Assembly: GCA_035476855.1 (NCBI GenBank)
Contig: DATILC010000034.1
Coordinates: 1 to 14,105 of the forward strand
Reading direction: 5' to 3'
DNA from: Solimonas_A sp035476855
GTDB lineage: Bacteria; Pseudomonadota; Gammaproteobacteria; Nevskiales; Nevskiaceae
DNA length: 14,105 nt
Below are positions 12,815-14,105 of this stretch, piece after piece. Both the position numbers and the translations under genes were made by a program. Under the pieces are notes generated by a model. It made no database searches. It had not been told where the DNA came from and saw only the letters and a list, made by a program, of their open reading frames with translations. How positions within the stretch are numbered: the first letter of the stretch is position 1; every line of letters begins with the position of its first letter.

Positions 12815-14105
12815 TTACAGCGCCTGGATGCGGACGCGCTGTGCCTGCAGCGCGGCGAAGTCCTGCTTCTGCTTGGCCAGCAGGTCGCGGGTCTGTTGCT
12901 GCACGTGTTCCGGGGCCTTGCCGAAGTTGGGGTTGGCGACGCGCGTCTCGGTCTTGGCCATGTCGCCTTCGATCTTGGCGACCTGCTTGTCGAGGCGCGC
13001 CAGTTCGGCATCCTTGTCGATCAGGCCGGCCATCGGCACCAGCAGGCTCATCTGGCCGAGCAGTGCGGTTGCGGACTCCGGCGGCTCGCCGGCGTCGTGG
13101 AACTGTGGTGCCTCGACGTTGGCGAGAAACACGATCGCATCCTGCAGCCGCGCGACGCGCTGGCGATCGGCTTCAGTGGCATTGCGCAGCAGCAGCGGCA
13201 GCGCCTTCTTCGGCGCGATATCCATCTCGCCACGGATCTGGCGCACGCCGAGGATGAAGGCCTTGAGCCACTCGATGTCGGCCTCGGCGACCTCGTCGAT
13301 CTTCGCAGTGTTGGCGACCGGGTAGGGCTGCAGCATCAGGCTCGGGCCAGTCTTCGCCGCCAGCGGCGCGATGCGCTGCCAGATTTCCTCGGTGATGAAG
13401 GGCATCAGCGGGTGCAGCAGGCGCAGGCTGGTCTCCAGCACGCGCACCAGGGTGCGGCGCGTGCCGCGCTGCGCGGCCTCGTCACCGTTCAGCAGCGCCG
13501 GCTTGCTGAGTTCCAGGTACCAGTCGCAGTACTCGTTCCAGATGAACTGGTAGAGCGCCTGCGACAGCAGGTCGAAGCGGTAGCTCTGGAAATACCCGGC
13601 GACCTCGGCTTCGAGCTTCTGCAGGCGCGAGACGATCCAGCGGTCGGCGGCGGACAGCGTGTACGGCAGCGATTCGTCCTGTCCGCAGTCCTTGTCCTCC
13701 GTGTTCATCAGCACGAAGCGCGCGGCGTTCCAGATCTTGTTGCAGAAATTGCGGTAACCGCCGGCACGGCTGGCGTCGAAGCGGATGTCGCGGCCGGTGC
13801 TGGCCAGCGCCAGGAAGGTGAAGCGCAGCGCGTCGACGCCGACCGGCTCGATGCCCTGCGGATACTGGCGGCGCGTTGCGGCATCGATCTTGGTGGCGAG
13901 CTGCGGCTGCATCAGGCCGGTGGTGCGCTTGCGCAGCAGGTCTTCCAGGCTGATGCCGTCGACCAGGTCCAGCGGGTCGAGCACGTTGCCCTTGGACTTG
14001 GACATCTTGTTGCCTTCGGCGTCGCGCACCAGGCCGGTGATGTAGACCTCGCTGAACGGCACGTCGCCGAGGAAGTGCAGGCCCATCATCGCCATGCGGG
14101 CGACC
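12815..14105 (-). CDS. valS: Valyl-tRNA synthetase, C-terminal part (gene runs off the window)
   Basis: The frame continues beyond the right edge, so only about 430 C-terminal residues are present. ValRS charges tRNA-Val in the cytosol. Visible parts are VARMAMMGLHFLGDVPFSEVYITGLVRD at the catalytic-domain end and the class-I motif NKMSKSKGN. The stem-contact region DALRFTFLALASTGRDIRFDASRAGGYRNFCNKIWNAARF and the anticodon-binding domain follow. The protein ends with the Val-specific coiled-coil arm (DKDAELARLDKQVAKIEGDMAKTE...PEHVQQQTRDLLAKQKQDFAALQAQ). An internal ATG at 14095 is not the true start, since the conserved sequence already runs upstream of it. In many Gammaproteobacteria holC, encoding the chi partner of psi, lies just upstream of valS; that region is outside the window. 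Confidence 0.97.
   Translation of the reverse strand, partial: VARMAMMGLHFLGDVPFSEVYITGLVRDAEGNKMSKSKGNVLDPLDLVDGISLEDLLRKRTTGLMQPQLATKIDAATRRQYPQGIEPVGVDALRFTFLALASTGRDIRFDASRAGGYRNFCNKIWNAARFVLMNTEDKDCGQDESLPYTLSAADRWIVSRLQKLEAEVAGYFQSYRFDLLSQALYQFIWNEYCDWYLELSKPALLNGDEAAQRGTRRTLVRVLETSLRLLHPLMPFITEEIWQRIAPLAAKTGPSLMLQPYPVANTAKIDEVAEADIEWLKAFILGVRQIRGEMDIAPKKALPLLLRNATEADRQRVARLQDAIVFLANVEAPQFHDAGEPPESATALLGQMSLLVPMAGLIDKDAELARLDKQVAKIEGDMAKTETRVANPNFGKAPEHVQQQTRDLLAKQKQDFAALQAQRVRIQAL

Overview
The window is GC-rich, densely coded chromosomal DNA from a Gammaproteobacterium. The LeuA, RimI, type-4 uracil-DNA glycosylase and ValRS sequences, and a probable pssA-leuA neighbourhood, suggest the Xanthomonadales/Nevskiales side of the class. 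That placement is inferred from remembered protein similarity, not from a search. No tRNA, rRNA, CRISPR array, insertion sequence or prophage gene was seen.

Layout. (1) 1-4459, + strand: the last codons of a probable pssA; a leader region with a promoter and a 47-codon leader ORF ending in a run of four Leu codons; then leuA, a family-4 uracil-DNA glycosylase, rimI and an Atg22/UMF1-type MFS transporter. The four genes are separated by only 2, 4 and 15 nt, so they probably form one transcription unit. (2) 4449-8359, - strand: a moxR - DUF58 - TgpA-type transglutaminase operon, whose last gene overlaps the transporter tail to tail by 11 bp. (3) 8520-10001, + strand: a DUF3336/patatin lipase, divergent from moxR. 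(4) 10002-12814: a more accessory stretch with an elaborate inverted-repeat element, a RES/Xre toxin-antitoxin operon (- strand), a palindromic operator candidate shared by divergent promoters, and a lone GT4 glycosyltransferase (+ strand). (5) 12815-14105, - strand: the C-terminal third or so of valS, running off the window end, with a strong hairpin between it and the glycosyltransferase.

Most notable observation. The uracil-DNA glycosylase begins with a segment that closely resembles the flexible N-terminal clamp-loader-binding peptide of DNA polymerase III psi (HolD): 12 of 17 positions match E. coli HolD as remembered. A Pro/Ala-rich linker of about 55 residues joins it to the glycosylase core. 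The gene sits immediately upstream of rimI, the position holD occupies in E. coli. This suggests a repair glycosylase tethered to the replisome clamp loader. Other leads are a leucine-codon leader upstream of leuA that may be translated from a leaderless AUG, and the palindrome at 11498-11512, which lies within the spacer of the glycosyltransferase promoter and over the predicted start of the toxin-antitoxin transcript.
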